Of a DNA stretch of 64,000 nt, positions 1-8,776 are shown in pieces. Made by a program: the position numbers and the translations under genes. Position 1 is the first letter of the stretch, and each line of letters starts with the position of its first letter. The stretch covers positions 248,001-312,000 of the forward strand of contig CAVQDQ010000002.1 of assembly GCA_963711315.1 (NCBI GenBank), read 5' to 3'. The notes under the pieces were generated by a model. It was not told the origin of the DNA. It saw only the letters and a list, made by a program, of their open reading frames with translations, and did not search any database. The stretch comes from PALSA-612 sp963711315. Lineage in GTDB: Bacteria; Actinomycetota; Thermoleophilia; Gaiellales; Gaiellaceae.

Positions 1-6
1 ATCGGC

Positions 7-420
7 GTGCCGGCCAAGACCGTCGGCGTGTCCGCGAGGCCTGTGCCTCGCGCGCGGCAACCCCAGCTCGTGAGGCGGATGCTGGACGACTTCCGCGAGC
101 TCCTGGAGCTACGCGGCGTGGACGTGACGGCAGGCTCCGATCACCAGGTCGCCGTGCGCACGGACGGAGCGACGTCGCTCGTGCTGTTCGCGGAGAAGGT
201 CGATGCGACGTTCGAGCCCCCGGAGACGGACGGAGAGGTCGTCGTGCTCACCCTCGGCGTGGCGGGGGGCCCGCCACAGGGCTGTGCGGTGCTCGATCTC
301 CTCGCGCGGCGCGTCCATGGCTCCGGCGGTGTCGTGCTCGACTCGGTCCGCGAGTTCCTGCGCAAGCGCGGCATTCGCCTCGACCCCGGCCCATGGCGCT
401 ACCGCGGCGGGCTCGTCTAG
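7..420 (+). CDS. Hypothetical protein, possibly 5'-truncated
   Basis: Unrecognised protein of about 137 residues ending in TAG at 418-420. The first in-frame GTG is at position 7, so the true start may lie before the window. The protein is basic at its N-terminus and then has an alternating hydrophobic pattern with no signal peptide, membrane segment or known motif. It lies 43 nt upstream of the peroxiredoxin gene, which has its own strong ribosome binding site, so the two need not be co-translated. Codon use resembles its neighbours. No function is proposed. Confidence 0.5.
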   Translation: MPAKTVGVSARPVPRARQPQLVRRMLDDFRELLELRGVDVTAGSDHQVAVRTDGATSLVLFAEKVDATFEPPETDGEVVVLTLGVAGGPPQGCAVLDLLARRVHGSGGVVLDSVREFLRKRGIRLDPGPWRYRGGLV

Positions 421-463
421 TTCGCTAGAGTCGCCTAATACTTTCATTTGGAAAGGAGGAAGG

Positions 464-1138
464 ATGGGCATCACGATCGGGGATACGGCACCCGACTTTC
501 AGGCGGAGACGACCGAAGGGCCGATCAGCTTCCACGACTGGATCGGTGACTCGTGGGCGGTGCTGTTCTCGCACCCCAAGGACTTCACGCCCGTCTGCAC
601 GACCGAGCTCGGCTACATGGCGAAAATCAAGCCTGAGTTCGACAAGCGAGACGTGAAGGTCATCGGTCTCTCGGTCGACACGACGGGAGATCACGAGGGC
701 TGGTCGAAGGACATCGAGGAGACGCAGGGCCACGCGCCCAACTACCCGATCATCGGTGACGCGGACTTCGCGATCTCGAAGCTCTACGGGATGCTCGGCG
801 CCGATGTGACCGGCGATCCCGGTGACCGGACGGCCGCCGACAACCAGACCGTGCGCAACGTCTTCGTGATCGGCCCGGACAAAAAGGTGAAGCTCGTCCT
901 CGTCTACCCGATGACGACAGGCCGCAACTTCGACGAGGTGCTGCGCGTCGTCGACTCGCTGCAGCTGACGGCGAGGCACAAGGTCTCGACGCCGGTCAAC
1001 TGGCAGCAGGGTGAGGACGTGATCATCGCCGGCTCCGTTTCGAATGACGAGGCAAAAGAGACCTTCGGCGAGTGGCAGGAGCCGAAGCCATACATCCGCA
1101 TCGTTCCGCAGCCAGACATGACCCGCGTCGAGGCCTAA
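464..1138 (+). CDS. 1-Cys peroxiredoxin (Prx6/AhpC-TSA family)
   Basis: A cytosolic thiol peroxidase that reduces hydrogen peroxide and organic peroxides. The 224-residue protein has the peroxidatic motif PVCTTE with Cys45 and the preceding FSHPKDFTP segment, followed by the long C-terminal arm (YPMTTGRNFDEVLRVVDSLQ and KPYIRIVPQPD) typical of the Prx6 subgroup. No resolving cysteine is evident, which fits a 1-Cys enzyme. The ATG at 464 was chosen because a near-perfect Shine-Dalgarno, GGAAAGGAGGAAGG, lies just before it; the reading frame is open further upstream, but that part looks non-coding. A strong hairpin follows the gene. Confidence 0.93.
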   Translation: MGITIGDTAPDFQAETTEGPISFHDWIGDSWAVLFSHPKDFTPVCTTELGYMAKIKPEFDKRDVKVIGLSVDTTGDHEGWSKDIEETQGHAPNYPIIGDADFAISKLYGMLGADVTGDPGDRTAADNQTVRNVFVIGPDKKVKLVLVYPMTTGRNFDEVLRVVDSLQLTARHKVSTPVNWQQGEDVIIAGSVSNDEAKETFGEWQEPKPYIRIVPQPDMTRVEA

Positions 1139-1190
1139 CGGGCGCGCAACTGTAGTGCCAGAAAAGTCCCGGGACGGGCTTCCTGAGCTG

Positions 1191-1230
1191 AACGAGCAAG
1201 AGGCTCCGCTGTGCGGAGCCTCACTCGTTT
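1191..1230 (+). terminator. Intrinsic terminator after the peroxiredoxin gene
   Basis: A perfect 10-bp stem (GAGGCTCCGC at 1200-1209 with GCGGAGCCTC at 1213-1222, loop TGT) is nested inside an outer pairing of AACGAG (1191-1196) with CTCGTT (1224-1229). It ends in a short T run. It lies 60 nt after the peroxiredoxin stop and before the next promoter region, which fits a Rho-independent terminator. Confidence 0.75.
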
Positions 1231-1290
1231 CATCACCATCTCATTCGCGGTCCGTAGCGTGGGCTTTGGCAAGCTACGGGAGGAGTCGAC

Positions 1291-1623
1291 GTGCGTAGGC
1301 GGATGATCGTGATCGCAGCAGGTGCCTCCGCCGCTGCGGTGCTCGCCGTGGGCGGCGTGGCTTGGGCGACCTCCGGCGGCGACGGGGCGCCGTTGTCCGG
1401 TGACGCGAAGACGAAGGCCGTCGAGGCCGCGCTAGCCCATGTGGGCAGCGGTACCGTGGTCGAGACCGACACCGGTGACGATGGTGCCGCCGCCTACAGC
1501 GTCGAGATCCGCCGCGCCGACGGCAGCACAGTGGAGGTGTCGCTCGACAAGAGCTTCTCCGTTATCGGTCAGGAAAGCGACGACGACTCGAAAGGCGAGG
1601 AGATCGGCGCGGACGACGACTAG
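1291..1623 (+). CDS. Secreted or membrane-anchored PepSY-like protein
   Basis: Small exported protein of 110 residues. Residues 1-28 form a basic and hydrophobic signal or anchor segment (MRRRMIVIAAGASAAAVLAV). The rest resembles a single PepSY-type domain: a helix (KTKAVEAALAHVGSG), then two strands (AYSVEIRRADGSTVEVSLD), and a very acidic tail ending EIGADDD. PepSY domains are known from peptidase-inhibitory propeptides and other exported proteins; the exact role here is unknown. The GTG start at 1291 follows GGGAGGAG. Its TAG stop at 1621-1623 directly abuts the stop of the convergent VWA gene. Confidence 0.7.
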   Translation: MRRRMIVIAAGASAAAVLAVGGVAWATSGGDGAPLSGDAKTKAVEAALAHVGSGTVVETDTGDDGAAAYSVEIRRADGSTVEVSLDKSFSVIGQESDDDSKGEEIGADDD

Positions 1624-2586
1624 CTAGGCCCGGTTCCTACGCCACAGCAGGAAGCCGAGCGGCAGGAAGACCGCCAGTGTGACCCACGGCATAAGGGCCG
1701 CGCGGGCACCGGGAATCGTCCTGTTGCTCGTCTTTCCCTCGCCGATGATGTCGACGACCGCGTCGCCGGCAGCCGAGATGTCGTCCTCTGAGAACGCCTG
1801 GCCTCCCATGAGCCGTGCTGCTCGCTGGATCGTCGCCTCGCTGTTCTTGGCGGGCACGTAGCTATCCGGCTCACCCGTCGAGTAGATGCGTTCGCCCGTG
1901 TTTCCGAAGCGGACCAGCACCGTGTCGATCGGGGGCTTGCCCGGAAAGGCAGACCCGAGCTCGGAGCCGAACGGCCGCGACTCGCCGTCGGTGAGCACCA
2001 CGAGCAGTCGCTTCTTCGCCGTCTGCGAGAAGTACCGGCGCTGGGGAATGCCCGCGAGGATGTCGTAGTAGGTCGCGTTGGTCGAGTAGGTGAATGCGGG
2101 CGGGGGCAGCTCGACGCCGATCGACCGCCGTAGCGTGGCCTCGAAGACGCGCCGGTCGGTCGTGGGCAGCGCATGGGGGAGGATGCGATCGGTCATCGAC
2201 ACGATGCCCGATCGCACCTGGGGAATGCGGTCGTGGATGGCGCTCGCGGCCTCGACCGCCCGGTCGAAGCGCGTCGGGCTCTCCGGCCCGTCTGCTGCGA
2301 GCATCGAGCGGGAGGTGTCCATGACGAAAAACGCCTCGGCGTCCGTTCGCTCAGGTACCGAGCGCTCAGTGCCAAGAACCGGCTGCGCGGCCGCGATGCC
2401 CAGCAGCACGGGGACTGCGGCGACGGCAACGACGAGTGGCACGCGGGAGCGAGGCGACGGCCCTTCCAGCCCGAGCACGCCGCGGATGTGGCTCGCGCGC
2501 CGCTCGCGAAACCAGTAGATGCCAAGCGGCAGCAAGGCCGACACGGCGAAGATCGCCGCCAGCGGCGTGAGGAAGGTGAGCTCCAT
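1624..2586 (-). CDS. VWA-domain membrane protein, BatA-like (locus A, last gene)
   Basis: A 320-residue BatA-type protein. Two N-terminal membrane segments (about residues 5-25 and 50-68) are followed by a von Willebrand A domain with MIDAS residues DTSRS at 90-94 and a downstream LTDGE, then a C-terminal membrane helix ending in WRRNRA. The VWA domain therefore lies between membrane anchors and should bind a divalent metal and a protein ligand. In Bat operons such proteins work with MoxR ATPases and DUF58 proteins. Its ATG overlaps the stop of the TPR gene by 4 nt, placing it last in the long minus-strand operon. Locus B has an equivalent at 59034-60008. Confidence 0.85.
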   Translation of the reverse strand: MELTFLTPLAAIFAVSALLPLGIYWFRERRASHIRGVLGLEGPSPRSRVPLVVAVAAVPVLLGIAAAQPVLGTERSVPERTDAEAFFVMDTSRSMLAADGPESPTRFDRAVEAASAIHDRIPQVRSGIVSMTDRILPHALPTTDRRVFEATLRRSIGVELPPPAFTYSTNATYYDILAGIPQRRYFSQTAKKRLLVVLTDGESRPFGSELGSAFPGKPPIDTVLVRFGNTGERIYSTGEPDSYVPAKNSEATIQRAARLMGGQAFSEDDISAAGDAVVDIIGEGKTSNRTIPGARAALMPWVTLAVFLPLGFLLWRRNRA

Positions 2587-3218
2587 CAGTAGCCAGAGCC
2601 GTCGCGGCCGACGCCGGCGACACGGCCGCCCAGCCGGCCGCGGTCGGGGGCAGAGGCGGGCGCCACCTGGTGAAAGAAGTCGCGCAGCACGATCTCGAGG
2701 TTGAACTTCGCGTCAGCGTTGTCCGGGTCTACGTTGACCGCGTTCGTGAAGGCGTCGATGGCGGCGCGAACGGTGTTGGAGCGGTCGCCCGGATCGACGG
2801 CGTAGCGGCTCATCGTCACGACGCCGAGGAGGTTCAGCAGTCGCGAACGACGACGCGGATCGGTCTCCGATCGGCTTGCGTCGATGAGCTTGGGTTCGAG
2901 GCTGGCCCGGAGCGCCTCCTGCGCGGGCGAAAGGTACGTCGTCGTGTTGCTCGGGTTCGCGCGGGCGTAGAGCCAAACGGCACGGCGAAAGCGGAGATCG
3001 TCCTCGAGCCCGACTGCCTTGACGGCAGCTGCGCCGGGGAGGAAGCCGGGGTCGTCGAACAGCCCGGACTGGAGCGTTGGCCTGGCCTGGAAGCGGACGT
3101 CATCCCCTTCGACCGAGCCGCTGATGCGCAGCACGTCGATCGCGAAGAGGACGAGCACGATCGCCACGGGCACGCAGAGGACGGCTACCGCCGGCAGCCA
3201 CCACCGGCGCCAGCTCAT
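2586..3218 (-). CDS. Membrane-anchored TPR-like protein (locus A)
   Basis: A 210-residue protein with one N-terminal membrane helix (about residues 7-28, AVAVLCVPVAIVLVLFAID) and a largely helical extracytoplasmic part. Near the C-terminus there is a TPR-like unit (AFTNAVNVDPDNADAKFNLE). The tail is Gly/Arg-rich and ends in DGSGY. The start at 3218 was chosen because its ATG overlaps the VWA-1 stop by 4 nt; a longer frame reading upstream is only a shadow of the VWA-1 gene. A clear counterpart, also sitting between the two VWA genes, is at 58396-59031, with the same DPDN-A-AN-LE pattern and GSGY end. Confidence 0.75.
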   Translation of the reverse strand: MSWRRWWLPAVAVLCVPVAIVLVLFAIDVLRISGSVEGDDVRFQARPTLQSGLFDDPGFLPGAAAVKAVGLEDDLRFRRAVWLYARANPSNTTTYLSPAQEALRASLEPKLIDASRSETDPRRRSRLLNLLGVVTMSRYAVDPGDRSNTVRAAIDAFTNAVNVDPDNADAKFNLEIVLRDFFHQVAPASAPDRGRLGGRVAGVGRDGSGY

Positions 3219-4033
3219 CGCCGCACCTCGAGCCGGGCGAGCAGTCGCTCGTTGGCGCCCAGTAACACGACGACGAGCCCGGCGGCGAGCATGAACAGCC
3301 AGGGTGCCGCCAGCCGCAGGCTCTCCTGCTCCGGGGCTACCTTGGGCGCCGCCTCCTCCGCCTTCTCCTTCAGGAACGCGCCCTTGCCGAGGATCTGCTC
3401 CATGAGCAGCCGCTTCTCGGCACTCGGGTTGACGGGAAGGATGCGAACCTCGATGCCGTCCCGCCGCACGTCTGCGATGACGTGGCCGAGCCGCGCCACC
3501 TCGTCGGGGAGGATCTCGAGATCGGAGACGATGAGGATCGAGCCTTTCTTTGCACCGGCGTAGACGAGCGACGCATGCGCCTCCTCCAGGCCCGCGGAGA
3601 TGCGAGTGCCCGCCCGGAAGTCCTGCCACGGGTTGGGCGGAAAGCTGCCCGTCGTGCTGTTCGGGTCGGGGCGGAAAAAGCGGAGGAACGGCAGGAGCTC
3701 ACGGCCGGGAGTCCCCGGCGGCAGCACCTCGTACGCCGAGTCCGAGAAGACCACGAGACCGGCCCGCTCGCCCTGTCGCGCCATCTTCTGCAGCGTCGAG
3801 CCGAATTCCGCCTCGTAGACGCTCGCCGACAGGTCGAGCACGACGACGCCTGTCGTCCCCGAGGGCACGAGCGGCGCATGGCGCACGTCCGAGTCGCGGG
3901 CGGCCAAGAACGCTAGCGCGAGCGCGCCCACGAGCGCGAGGGCGAGTGCGAGGCGGATGATCGTCGTCCGCCGCACGACGCGGCGCAACGGCGTCGTCTC
4001 AGCCGAGGGCAGTGCGCGCTCAGGCGTCACCAT
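3215..4033 (-). CDS. VWA-domain membrane protein (VWA-1, locus A)
   Basis: A 272-residue protein with a cytoplasmic basic N-terminus, a membrane helix at about 26-45, a VWA domain with MIDAS motif DLSAS at 67-71, and a C-terminal hydrophobic helix (WLFMLAAGLVVVLLGANERL). The segment RAGLVVFSDSAYEVLPPGTP is nearly identical in layout to locus B VWA-1 (57549-58399), so the two are paralogues. It starts with ATG at 4033, or GTG at 4030, inside the end of the lipoprotein gene. The gene order lipoprotein, VWA-1, TPR, VWA-2 is kept in both loci, suggesting one membrane complex. Confidence 0.82.
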   Translation of the reverse strand: MVTPERALPSAETTPLRRVVRRTTIIRLALALALVGALALAFLAARDSDVRHAPLVPSGTTGVVVLDLSASVYEAEFGSTLQKMARQGERAGLVVFSDSAYEVLPPGTPGRELLPFLRFFRPDPNSTTGSFPPNPWQDFRAGTRISAGLEEAHASLVYAGAKKGSILIVSDLEILPDEVARLGHVIADVRRDGIEVRILPVNPSAEKRLLMEQILGKGAFLKEKAEEAAPKVAPEQESLRLAAPWLFMLAAGLVVVLLGANERLLARLEVRR

Positions 4034-4949
4034 GCCGCTCCTTCACGAGGGTGAGGATCCGCTCCGTCTCGCTCGCCGACGGCGACGGCGGCGACCAGGC
4101 CGCCACGCGCGTCTCGTCGGCCAGGCCGTTCGGCTTCGGCTCCACGACGTCGAGCTCGGAGGCGAGCGCATCGAGTGCCGCTCGGCGCTCGGCGCCGTTC
4201 TCGCGCCCCAGCGACCACTCGACGAGGGCGATGGCGCGCTCCAGCGGGGTCGGCTCGGGCTCCGGCTCGGGCGGGGGCGGCTGACGGCGCTTCCGCCACC
4301 AGCGGAGAACAAGAGTCGCGGGCAGTATCAGCAGGGCCGCCGCGAGCAGGAGCGCGAGCAGGCCGAGCGTCGTCGGAGACATCCGGTGGGAGAGCGCCGG
4401 CAGCGGGCTGAAGGTGCCGCGGAAAGGGAAGCCGTACACCTGAGTCACGTCCTGGGCGTTGATGCGGGTAACCGACTCGATCGGCGCGAACCGGACCGTG
4501 CGCAGGAGCCGCGGGTGTTCTGCTCCCGGATCCGTGTACTGCACCTGCGCGGGCTGGAACCGGAACGTGCGCGGCGCCGATCCGCCCGGGTTCGCGATGG
4601 TGCCCAGAGTCGACGTGATGCAGGCATGCTGGAGGCAGCGAAGCCGCAGCCGGTAACGAACCTCCGCCAGATCTCCTGCCTCGCGACGAGAGACTTCCGT
4701 CTGCTCGATCGGTTCGTACGGCGCGAAGAACGTCTTCAGGCTTACCCGCGACGGGTCGAGCTTTGTCCGGTCGACGACGACGCTCACGTCCGCGTCGATC
4801 GTGTCGCCGAAGAGGTGAATGGGAGGCCCGAGCGACCCGCTCGCAGAGACAAAGCTGCCGGGCGGCAGCGCTTGGATGTCCTCGCCGCCTCCGCCGCAGC
4901 CCGCGGCGAGCGGGACGGCCACAACCAGTGCGAGCAGGGCGCGCCTCAT
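4020..4949 (-). CDS. Lipoprotein with C-terminal membrane helix (locus A)
   Basis: A 309-residue protein with a lipoprotein signal: lipobox LAAGC with Cys18, followed by a Gly-rich linker. An extracytoplasmic beta-rich domain follows (about 30-200), holding a cysteine pair (RLRCLQHACITST). Then come a membrane helix (about 215-240), a WWRKRR stop-transfer, and a cytoplasmic tail starting with a Pro/Glu repeat (PPPPEPEPEPTP). The layout is unusual: a lipid anchor plus a transmembrane helix. Locus B has the same architecture, including the EPEPEP linker. The ATG overlaps the DUF58 stop by 4 nt. Function is unknown; the name describes architecture only. Confidence 0.72.
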   Translation of the reverse strand: MRRALLALVVAVPLAAGCGGGGEDIQALPPGSFVSASGSLGPPIHLFGDTIDADVSVVVDRTKLDPSRVSLKTFFAPYEPIEQTEVSRREAGDLAEVRYRLRLRCLQHACITSTLGTIANPGGSAPRTFRFQPAQVQYTDPGAEHPRLLRTVRFAPIESVTRINAQDVTQVYGFPFRGTFSPLPALSHRMSPTTLGLLALLLAAALLILPATLVLRWWRKRRQPPPPEPEPEPTPLERAIALVEWSLGRENGAERRAALDALASELDVVEPKPNGLADETRVAAWSPPSPSASETERILTLVKERHGDA

Positions 4950-5848
4950 GGACGCCCCCTCGTCAGTAGCCGCTGATCCGCCCAGGAAAGGAACGAGAAG
5001 ACGACGTCGCGATGCTCGTGTGACGAGACCACTACGGGGTCCATGGCCAGCCCGTGGAACTCGCGGACGAGCTCGCGGAAGCGCGTCTCGTTCTGCTCTC
5101 GCCGCTCGGCCGCCTCGTGCTCGCGGAGGGCGGCCAGCGAGACGCGGCCCGTCGAGGCATCGGCGAACGGCACCGCCGCCCCGCTCACGTCGGGAAAGCT
5201 CTGCTCCCAGATCGGGTCCTGGACGATCACCGGGACGATCTCGAACCGTCGCTCGAGCGCGAGCAGCCAGTCGTCGCGGCTCGGTCGCTCGAGGAAGTCG
5301 GAGATGACGAAGACAAATGTGCCCGCGGGCAGGTCGCGGCGCTGCGCGACGAGATGGTGCAGGCTGCGCGTCAGCGTGTCGACCGGCGCGTCGAACGGCC
5401 GCTCGAGGTCGGCGTCCCCGAGCAGGTGTTGGCTGCGTGGCGGGTGCCAGAACGGCTCGCCCTCGCCCTCGTCGAGGTAGCCGAGCAGGCCGCGGGCGGC
5501 GATGGCGCTGTCGGAGATGAGCCGCACCGCGCTGCGGATCGCCTCGGGCTTCTGCAGCCACGGCCAGCCTTCGGGGAAGATCGACATCGACGGCCGGCGA
5601 TCGACGAGCGAGACGACGCGCGGCGCCTCCTCTGCGAAGTGTTCGCGGACGACGAACTCATCCGAGCCGCGGGCGAGCGACAGCCGTGCCGAGGCGTACC
5701 AGTCGATGCGATCGATGTCGTCGCCCGGTTGGTACGGGCGTGAGCCGGCCACATCGGAGCCGAGACCGCGGCGCGCGCTGTGCAAGGCGCCGAACGGCAA
5801 GCCGAGCACCCGCCGCCGCGGGATCAGGGGGAAGGTCGTCGCCGTCAA
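4946..5848 (-). CDS. DUF58 protein (locus A)
   Basis: A 300-residue DUF58 protein. The family hallmark GSRPYQPGDDIDRIDW is present at about 36-50 and is followed by YASARL. A degenerate VWA-like domain (FVFVISDFLERP) follows. DUF58 genes almost always sit beside MoxR ATPases, as here. The start was set at TTG 5848, which overlaps the upstream stop (TTGA). This gives exactly the length of the locus B homologue (55676-56578) and matching N-termini (TFPLIPRRR versus TFTLVPRGR). A GTG further in is possible but would remove this conserved segment. Confidence 0.85.
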   Translation of the reverse strand: MTATTFPLIPRRRVLGLPFGALHSARRGLGSDVAGSRPYQPGDDIDRIDWYASARLSLARGSDEFVVREHFAEEAPRVVSLVDRRPSMSIFPEGWPWLQKPEAIRSAVRLISDSAIAARGLLGYLDEGEGEPFWHPPRSQHLLGDADLERPFDAPVDTLTRSLHHLVAQRRDLPAGTFVFVISDFLERPSRDDWLLALERRFEIVPVIVQDPIWEQSFPDVSGAAVPFADASTGRVSLAALREHEAAERREQNETRFRELVREFHGLAMDPVVVSSHEHRDVVFSFLSWADQRLLTRGRP

Positions 5849-6436
5849 AAACGGTTCCGCTGGCAGCGGGGCCTGGCGACGAAGATGGCGCCCTGCCCGC
5901 GGTTGTCGACGGACGCGAAGGCAAGGCGCGTCCCGTTCTTCGTCTCGGCGGCGAGCGAGCCCTCGACGATCTTCCCGGTGGCGATCGAGAGGTACGGCGC
6001 GTCCACAGCCGCGCTCAGCGTCACCGGCCTGGAGAAGACGGCCCGGATCCGGATCATCACCGACGGCCGGGACCGGGCACCTCCACTTGTTTCCGGATTC
6101 GGTCTCGCCGTTGCGTAGCCCCGTCGCAGACAGCTTGATGGGCTTGCTCCTCGCAGCGCAGGCGGTGCGGCTGACGACAACCTGATCCGTGCCGTTCACG
6201 CCCAGGGCGATCTGGGCAACCACGAACCGCGGAGACCCCTGCGGGCCGTTCGTGGCCTGCGCCTGGTTGGGCAGGCCGACAACCGCCAGGGTACGGAGCG
6301 GATCGGGATAGCCGGAGCCCCAGGTCTGGCAGAGCATCGTGCGGTCGAGAATGCGCGAGGCCGGGTGTGGTGCGGCGCTCGCGATCCCGGCCGCCACTGC
6401 CAGGCCCGCCACGACTCCGACAAGGGCGAGCCTCAC
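5845..6436 (-). CDS. Secreted protein of unknown function, frameshifted (locus A)
   Basis: Starts with GTG at 6436, overlapping the previous stop (GTGA), and has a signal peptide (LALVGVVAGLAVAAGIASA). About 125 residues are read in one frame up to about 6065. The similar-composition remainder (from IRIRAVFSRPVTLSAAVDA to the end) is in another frame and stops at 5845, overlapping the DUF58 start. The 592-nt span is not divisible by three, consistent with one extra base. It lacks the PCYLAG tail of its neighbours. Spaced cysteines (MLCQTW, RTACAA, WRCPVP, RPRCQR) suggest disulphides. No family was recognised. Confidence 0.5.
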
Positions 6437-7106
6437 GTGCGCCACGACTGACTCGTCTTGCCGAGGTAGCACGGTGCAACCGTCTTGGTGGGCACGATGG
6501 CGCGAACCCGCATGCCGCGCGTGGGAGTCTCGAAGACCGCCTCGTAGTTCGTCGCGCCGCCGTAGTCGTAGTTCGCCTTGAGGACGAGGGGCGCGCTTCG
6601 GAACCGCTCCCACTTGCCGGCACGGAAGCGTTGCAGGATGACCGGCTTGCCGCCCAGCTTCATGTATAGCGGCGTCGGATTGACGACCACCTTCCAAGCG
6701 CGCCGCTTGGGGATCTTCACCGGGTAGAAGCCGAGTATCGGAGTCTTGTAGAGGATCGTGTTGCTGAGCTGGTCTCGCCAGCGCGCCCGGAACGTCGTGC
6801 CGGAGTCGACCTGCACCGTCAGGTAGGGAAGCGCCGTAGAAACGCTCTCGGCCTCGTAGCCGCCTCCGGGAATGGTCTTCGTCGCCGTGTAGAGACGGAA
6901 GCCCTTCGTGAGGCACGCCTGCCCCAGCACCTCGACGTCCTCGCCCGTCGCGCCGTTCGCCACCTGGCCGTACCACACGTGACCTGCCACTTGCTCGAGT
7001 TCGTGTAGTGGCGCATGGACAGCGTCACCGGGTCGGCCTGGCTCGAGGCTGCAGCGACACCGGTCGCGAGCGCCAGGCCGATGGCCGCGAGTGCGAGCGA
7101 TCTCAT
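6433..7106 (-). CDS. PCYLAG-tail secreted protein 6, frameshifted (locus A)
   Basis: Member of the secreted paralogue family of this operon. The signal peptide (LALAAIGLALATGVAAAS) starts at ATG 7106, which overlaps the previous stop. The N-terminal strand VTLSMRHYTNSSKWQV is followed by a frame change near 6985, after which GQVANGATGEDVEVLGQACL continues to the end. The tail is VAPCYLGKTSQSWRT, a variant of the family PCYLAG motif. The mature protein has only the two family cysteines (GQACL and PCYL). A segment KLGGKPVILQRFRAGKWERF matches the KLAGKTVKLQRF of protein 5. The single lost base may be sequence error. Confidence 0.6.
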
Positions 7107-7762
7107 GACCGGAAGGGCTTCGACGCCCCGGCCAGGTAGCAGGGTCGTGCGCTCGCCGTGGGGACGAGCGCTCGCAGCTTGAGCCCTCGCTTCACCGTGA
7201 AGACCGCCTCGTGGTTGTACGCCCCTGCGTCGAGCGTCGGCTTGTATTTCAAGGGGGCCTGTTGGTACGGCTTCCAGGCATTCGCGCGGAAGCGCTGGAG
7301 CTTGACCGTCTTGCCTGCAAGCTTGAGGTTCAGCGGCGACGGGTTCACTCGCACTGTGACCACGCCCCGCTTGAACTCGAGCGGGTACGGCGTCAGCGGC
7401 ACGCGGTAGAGGTACGGCGCGCTCAGCGCGTCCTTCCACCGCGCCTGGACCGTCGTTCCCGACTTGATCTCCACCCACAGGTCCGGCGGCGGCGGCGGGT
7501 TCTCCGCGAGCCAGCCGCCGCCGGCGGTGGTCTGCGTCGCGAGCAGCTGGTAGAAGCCCGAGCGGAGGCACTCGCGTCCGAGGATCGTCACGAGCTCGCC
7601 GGCCTCGCCGCTCGAGATCTGCCCGCTGAGGGAGAGCACGCGCACCTTGTTCGCGTTGACGTACTGGCGGACGGACATCGTGACACTGTCTACGCTCGTC
7701 GCGCCGGCGCTCGTTCCCGCCACGCAAAGCGCGCACGCTAGCGCGACGACGGCATTCCTCAT
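7103..7762 (-). CDS. PCYLAG-tail secreted protein 5 (locus A)
   Basis: An intact 219-residue member of the family. Signal peptide at residues 1-22; then a beta-rich domain with the shared pattern S-V-x-M-S-V-R followed by SGQISSGEAGELVTILGREC; a middle strand region (SGTTVQARWKDALSAPYL); a segment LAGKTVKLQRFRANAWKPY; and the terminal motif ARPCYLAGASKPFRS. The mature protein has two cysteines, in GREC and PCYL, suggesting one disulphide. The overall design resembles two Ig-like beta sandwiches. The ATG at 7762 overlaps the MoxR stop by 4 nt. The function is unknown; export and disulphide bonding are inferred. Confidence 0.72.
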   Translation of the reverse strand: MRNAVVALACALCVAGTSAGATSVDSVTMSVRQYVNANKVRVLSLSGQISSGEAGELVTILGRECLRSGFYQLLATQTTAGGGWLAENPPPPPDLWVEIKSGTTVQARWKDALSAPYLYRVPLTPYPLEFKRGVVTVRVNPSPLNLKLAGKTVKLQRFRANAWKPYQQAPLKYKPTLDAGAYNHEAVFTVKRGLKLRALVPTASARPCYLAGASKPFRS

Positions 7763-8766
7763 ACGGAGACCGCCTGCTCGAGCTCGACTCCGGGTTGCGG
7801 CGCGATCTCGAGACACCGACGCCGGAAGCCGTCCGCCGCCTCCTGCCAGCCGATCTCACGGGCGGTCGCGACATAGCTCGGCGTGAAGACGATGCGGTGC
7901 ATGACCACCGGCAAGAAGAGCCGTTCGATGTCCACTGGCGTCACGAACTCACGGCCGGACAGCAGTGCCCAGGCGCGTGCCGAACGTTCGAGGGCGAGCG
8001 AGCCGCGGACGGAAGCGCCGATCGCCACGCCGTCCGTCTCCCTCGTCGCGCGCACGAGCCTGATCGCCCACCGCCGCAGCTGCGGATCGATGTACACGCC
8101 GTGGGCCGCCTCGCGCAGCGTGTTGACCTCGTCGAGCGAAAGCACGGGGCGCAGCTCGCTCAGCGGATGCCGCACCACCTGCTCCTCGACGATCCGCAGC
8201 TCCTCCTCCTCGCCCGGGTAGCCGAGCGCGGTACGGAGCAGGAAGCGGTCGAGCTGCGCCTCGGGGAGCGGGAACGTCCCCTCCTGCTCGATCGGGTTCT
8301 CGGTGGCAAGCACGAGGAACGGCTTCGGCAGCTCGCGGGTGACGCCGTCGATCGTGGCCTGATACTCCGCCATCGCCTCGAGCAGCGCCGACTGCGTCTT
8401 CGGCATCGCGCGGTTGATCTCGTCGACGAGCAGGACGTTCGCAAAGACAGGCCCGGGCCGGAACTCGAAGTCGCGGTCGCGCTGGTTGAAGACGGACAGG
8501 CCCGTGACGTCGGTCGGCTGGAGGTCGGGCGTGCACTGGATGCGGGCGAAGGACGCGCCTTCCACCGAGCCGGCGATCGCGCGCGCGAGCACGGTCTTCG
8601 CCGTCCCGGGCACGTCCTCGAGCAGGACATGGCCGTCGCAGACGAGCGCAGCCAGGATGAGGCGCACCTCGTCCGTCTTGCCGTGGACGACCGTCTCGAC
8701 GTTCGCGAGCAGTCGCGCGGCGATCTCTGCCGCCTGCCCGAGGTTCTCGGAACCTGTCTCCGTCAC
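7759..8766 (-). CDS. MoxR-family AAA+ ATPase (locus A)
   Basis: A 335-residue MoxR ATPase. Walker A variant EDVPGTAKT (Lys57), Walker B LLVDEINR (112-119), sensor region LATENPIEQEGTFPLPEAQL, and a C-terminal lid with GASVRGSLALERSARAWAL. MoxR proteins act as chaperone-like ATPases with VWA partners, remodelling or loading metal into client proteins. Start: GTG at 8766, 4 nt after an AGAGGAGG ribosome binding site; the longer upstream frame belongs to the neighbouring gene. It sits inside the PCYLAG gene array rather than next to DUF58, unlike locus B, where the homologue directly precedes DUF58. Confidence 0.92.
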   Translation of the reverse strand: MTETGSENLGQAAEIAARLLANVETVVHGKTDEVRLILAALVCDGHVLLEDVPGTAKTVLARAIAGSVEGASFARIQCTPDLQPTDVTGLSVFNQRDRDFEFRPGPVFANVLLVDEINRAMPKTQSALLEAMAEYQATIDGVTRELPKPFLVLATENPIEQEGTFPLPEAQLDRFLLRTALGYPGEEEELRIVEEQVVRHPLSELRPVLSLDEVNTLREAAHGVYIDPQLRRWAIRLVRATRETDGVAIGASVRGSLALERSARAWALLSGREFVTPVDIERLFLPVVMHRIVFTPSYVATAREIGWQEAADGFRRRCLEIAPQPGVELEQAVSV

Positions 8767-8776
8767 TTCGCCTCCT